Shown piece by piece: positions 21,387 through 23,809 of a stretch of 23,809 nt of DNA. The stretch is from CAYJRR01 sp964372275 [NCBI: uncultured bacterium]. GTDB taxonomy: Bacteria; CAYJRR01. Within the stretch, counting starts at the first letter, position 1. Each line of letters opens with the position of its first letter. The translations under genes and the position numbers were made by a program. Under the pieces are notes generated by a model. It saw only the letters and a program-made list of their open reading frames with translations, was not told the DNA's origin and did no database searches. Location: NCBI GenBank assembly GCA_964372275.1, contig CAYJRR010000051.1, forward strand, positions 6,733 through 30,541, read 5' to 3'.

Positions 21387-23809
21387 TCAGCGGAAATCGC
21401 GCGACCGCAAAGGCAGCGCCGGCATGGCGACGGTCGCGGCAGGATCGGCTTCGGGCGCGTCGGGGACGGCCGGCTCGAACGACGAGACCTGCACGTTGAT
21501 CGCCTTCCCGGCGCGCTCGACGCGGCCGGCGGCGACGACGAACAGCGCGTCGCGGGCGAGGGGGCGGTGGGCCTCGTAGACCTCCGGAGGGATCACCAAG
21601 TTCAGGAACCCCCACTCGTCCTCCAGCGTGGCGAAGACGACGTTCCCGATCGTCGGGGGGCGCTGCCGGACGATCGCCATCCCTCCGACCAACACCTTCT
21701 GGCGGTGGCGCGCGGCGGCCAGCTCCCGCGAGGAGAGGACGCCGCGCCGCCGGAACCCGTCGCGGAAGAAGGAGACCGGGTGCGCCTCGATCGACAGGCC
21801 CGTCGCGTCGTAGTCGGAGAGGACCCGCTCCCGCGTCGACAGCGCCGCGAACGCCACCTCCCCCGGGCGCTCGCCGTGCCCGCCGTCCGGGAACAGCGCC
21901 CCGTCGGCGCGCGGGCCTTCCTCGCCGGCGCGGCCGGCGAGGGGCGGACGCTCGCGCAGGGCGGCCCAGAGCGCGTCGCGGCGGGAGAGTCCCAGCGGGC
22001 GGAAGGCGTCGGCCGCCGCGATCCGCGCGATCCCCTCCCGCGACAGGCCCGACCGGCGCACGACGTCGTCCCACGACGTGAAGGGGGCGCTCGCCCGGAG
22101 CCGCTTCTCCGCTTGCTCGCCGAGACCGCGCACGTGACGCAGTCCCAGCCGCACCGCGTGGAGGGGGCCGTCCGCCGCCGTCACCCGACCGCCGCCCTCC
22201 CGCGGTTCGAGCGTGCAATCCCAGCGGCTCTTCGTGACGTCGACCGGGCGCACCTCGACGCCGTGCCGAAGGGCGTCGTTGACGAGGGTGTGCGCGGCGT
22301 AGAACCCCATCGGCTGGGAGTTCAGGAGCGCGGCGGTGAAGGCGGCGTGGTGGTGCACCTTGAGCCAGGCCGAGGCGTAGACCAGGAGCGCGAACGAGGC
22401 GGAGTGGCTCTCGGGGAATCCGTACCCCGCGAAGCCGGAGAGCTGGCGCACGATCTCCTCCGCCGCCGGGCGCGAGATCCCCTTCTCCGCCATCCCCGCG
22501 AGCAGCCGGCCGTGGAGTTTTTCCAACTCCTCCGTCGACCGCTTGTGCGTCATCGCGCGGCGCAGCGCGTCGGCCTCGCCGGCGGAGAACCCCGCGGCGG
22601 CCATCGCCAGGCGGATCGCCTGCTCCTGGAAGACCGGGACGCCGTAGGTCTTCTCCAGGATCGGCCGCAGGCAGGGATGGGCGTAGACGACCGGCTCCTT
22701 CCCCCACCGGCGGCGGAGGAACGGCTGCACCATCCCGCCGGTGATCGGGCCGGGACGGATCAGCGCGATCTCGATCACCAGGTCGTAGAAGCAGCGCGGC
22801 CGCAAACGCGGCAGCATGTTCATCTGCGCCCGGCTCTCGATCTGGAAGACGCCGACGGTGTCGGCTTCGCCGATCGCGTCGTAGACGCGCGGGTCCTCCG
22901 CCGGGATGGTGGCGAGCGAGAGGTCGATCCCTTCGTGCTCGCGCACCAGGTCGAGCGCCTTGCGGATCATCGTCAGCATCCCCAGACCCAGCACGTCGAT
23001 CTTGAGGATCCCGACCGCCGCCAGGTCGTCCTTCTCCCAGGCGACGACGGTGCGCCCCTCCATCGTCGCGTTCTCGGTCGGCACCAGCTCGTGGAGGGGC
23101 CCGTGGGTGATGGCGAACCCGCCCGAATGGATCCCCAGGTGCCGCGGGAACCCGAGCAGCTCACTCGCGCGGGCGCGGACGTGTTCGGTCGGGTGGTCGA
23201 CGCGGGACTCGGGCAGCCCGAGCGCCTTGGCCGTCTCGCGCGCCGCGAGGCGATGGCGGTAGGTGATGACGTTGGCGACCATGGCGGCGCGGTGCCGGCC
23301 GTAGCGCTGGTAGAGGTGCTGGATCACCTCCTCGCGCCGTTCGTGCTCGAAGTCGACGTCGATGTCGGGCGGCTCGCCGCGTTCCACCGAAAGAAATCGT
23401 TCGAAGAGGAGCCCCATCCGCACCGGATCGATGGCGGTGATCCCCAGGACGAAGCAGACGGCGGAGTTGGCGGCGCTCCCCCGCCCCTGGCAGAGGATCC
23501 CCTTGGCGCGCGCGAAGACGACGATCTCCCAGACGGTGAGGAAGTAGGGGGCGTAGTCGAGCGCCTCGATGAGCTGTAGCTCGTGCGCGAGCTGGGCGCG
23601 GACCTCCGGCGGCACGCCGGCCGGGTAGCGCTCGGCCGCCCCTTTCCAGACCTGCTCCGTGAGCCAGCCGAACGCGGTGTAGCCCGGCGGGAGCCACTCG
23701 TCCGGATAGCGGTAGCGGAGCGAGTCGAGCGAGAAGCGGCACGCCGCCGCCAACTCCACCGAGCGCTCGATCGCCTCGGGATGGTCGGGAAAGAGCGCCG
23801 CCATCGCGG
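21387..23809 (-). CDS. dnaE2: error-prone DNA polymerase DnaE2 (ImuC), 5' end outside window
   Basis: About 805 residues of a C-family polymerase are visible. They include GRGSAANSAVCFVLGITAIDPV, then PPDIDVDFEHERREEVI with two of the catalytic aspartates, KIDVLGLGML with the third, and LIRPGPITGGMVQPFLRRR. VPVFQEQAIRLAMAAAGFSAGEADALRRAM and GYGFPESHSASFALLVYASAWLKVHH follow. The C-terminal OB part (KVLVGGMAIVRQRPPTIGNVVFATLEDEWGFLNLVI) and the final SRDFR are typical of DnaE2 rather than replicative DnaE1. DnaE2 is a translesion polymerase of the ImuA-ImuB-DnaE2 mutasome, often under SOS control. The N-terminal PHP part (about 260 residues expected) is beyond the window, so the promoter and any SOS box cannot be seen. 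An internal ATG at 23804 is not the true start. Confidence 0.96.
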   Translation of the reverse strand, partial: AMAALFPDHPEAIERSVELAAACRFSLDSLRYRYPDEWLPPGYTAFGWLTEQVWKGAAERYPAGVPPEVRAQLAHELQLIEALDYAPYFLTVWEIVVFARAKGILCQGRGSAANSAVCFVLGITAIDPVRMGLLFERFLSVERGEPPDIDVDFEHERREEVIQHLYQRYGRHRAAMVANVITYRHRLAARETAKALGLPESRVDHPTEHVRARASELLGFPRHLGIHSGGFAITHGPLHELVPTENATMEGRTVVAWEKDDLAAVGILKIDVLGLGMLTMIRKALDLVREHEGIDLSLATIPAEDPRVYDAIGEADTVGVFQIESRAQMNMLPRLRPRCFYDLVIEIALIRPGPITGGMVQPFLRRRWGKEPVVYAHPCLRPILEKTYGVPVFQEQAIRLAMAAAGFSAGEADALRRAMTHKRSTEELEKLHGRLLAGMAEKGISRPAAEEIVRQLSGFAGYGFPESHSASFALLVYASAWLKVHHHAAFTAALLNSQPMGFYAAHTLVNDALRHGVEVRPVDVTKSRWDCTLEPREGGGRVTAADGPLHAVRLGLRHVRGLGEQAEKRLRASAPFTSWDDVVRRSGLSREGIARIAAADAFRPLGLSRRDALWAALRERPPLAGRAGEEGPRADGALFPDGGHGERPGEVAFAALSTRERVLSDYDATGLSIEAHPVSFFRDGFRRRGVLSSRELAAARHRQKVLVGGMAIVRQRPPTIGNVVFATLEDEWGFLNLVIPPEVYEAHRPLARDALFVVAAGRVERAGKAINVQVSSFEPAVPDAPEADPAATVAMPALPLRSRDFR

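Noticed and set aside
1-23809. CRISPR array, insertion sequence, prophage or defence island
   Set aside because: No spaced repeat array beyond the two-copy 32-bp repeat, no transposase or integrase motifs, and no phage structural genes were seen on either strand.

Overview
The window is GC-rich, densely coded bacterial chromosome. Nearly every long open frame on the opposite strand is a codon-bias shadow, and I count 21 genuine protein genes plus one cut tRNA. Many products are lipoproteins or carry signal peptides. One lipoprotein has an aspartate-run linker after its lipobox (DDDDD...DDDD), a style common in Myxococcota and allied 'deltaproteobacterial' lineages. Together with the GC content, the GH5 enzyme, an SMI1/KNR4 protein and DnaE2, this suggests a free-living Gram-negative bacterium of the Myxococcota or a similar phylum (inference; no rRNA marker is present). 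No insertion sequence, phage gene, CRISPR array or rRNA was seen.

Left part (1-5464): the 3' third of a tRNA (probably tRNA-Phe) at the left edge; a Uma2-family nuclease-like protein converging on it; an M1-type zinc metallopeptidase lipoprotein divergent from an unknown exported protein; a GH5 glycoside hydrolase lipoprotein; and a DUF3298-type exported protein whose start codon lies in a perfect inverted repeat. Middle (5692-9703): an exported protein resembling Bacillus Tgl transglutaminase is translationally coupled (ATGA) to a small exported protein of unknown function. Next come an Hsp20 small heat-shock protein and a coupled pair made of a BamE-like exported protein and an exported HEXXH metallopeptidase. 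Then (9718-14810): a MORN/YwqK-type exported protein with a C-terminal membrane hairpin, a di-heme cytochrome c lipoprotein, a lipoprotein with two PsbP/DUF1795-like modules, and the Asp-rich lipoprotein.

Right part (14854-23809): a SulP anion transporter with a STAS domain, divergent from a TIGR03862/HI0933-type flavoprotein; an unknown exported protein ending in a strong hairpin and a 32-bp direct repeat; and a SUKH protein. The last run is a tight minus-strand group of dnaE2 (its 5' end outside the window), a SAM methyltransferase, a DUF1499 protein and a YhbY-type RNA-binding protein with a long Arg/Pro/Gly tail.

The common theme of the left and middle parts is an extracytoplasmic toolkit: two zinc peptidases, a glycoside hydrolase, a putative protein cross-linker and many lipoproteins. 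The right end is informational or housekeeping. The best candidates for something not well described are the exported Tgl-like enzyme with its coupled partner, the start-codon hairpin of the DUF3298 gene, and the 32-bp repeat next to a strong hairpin.
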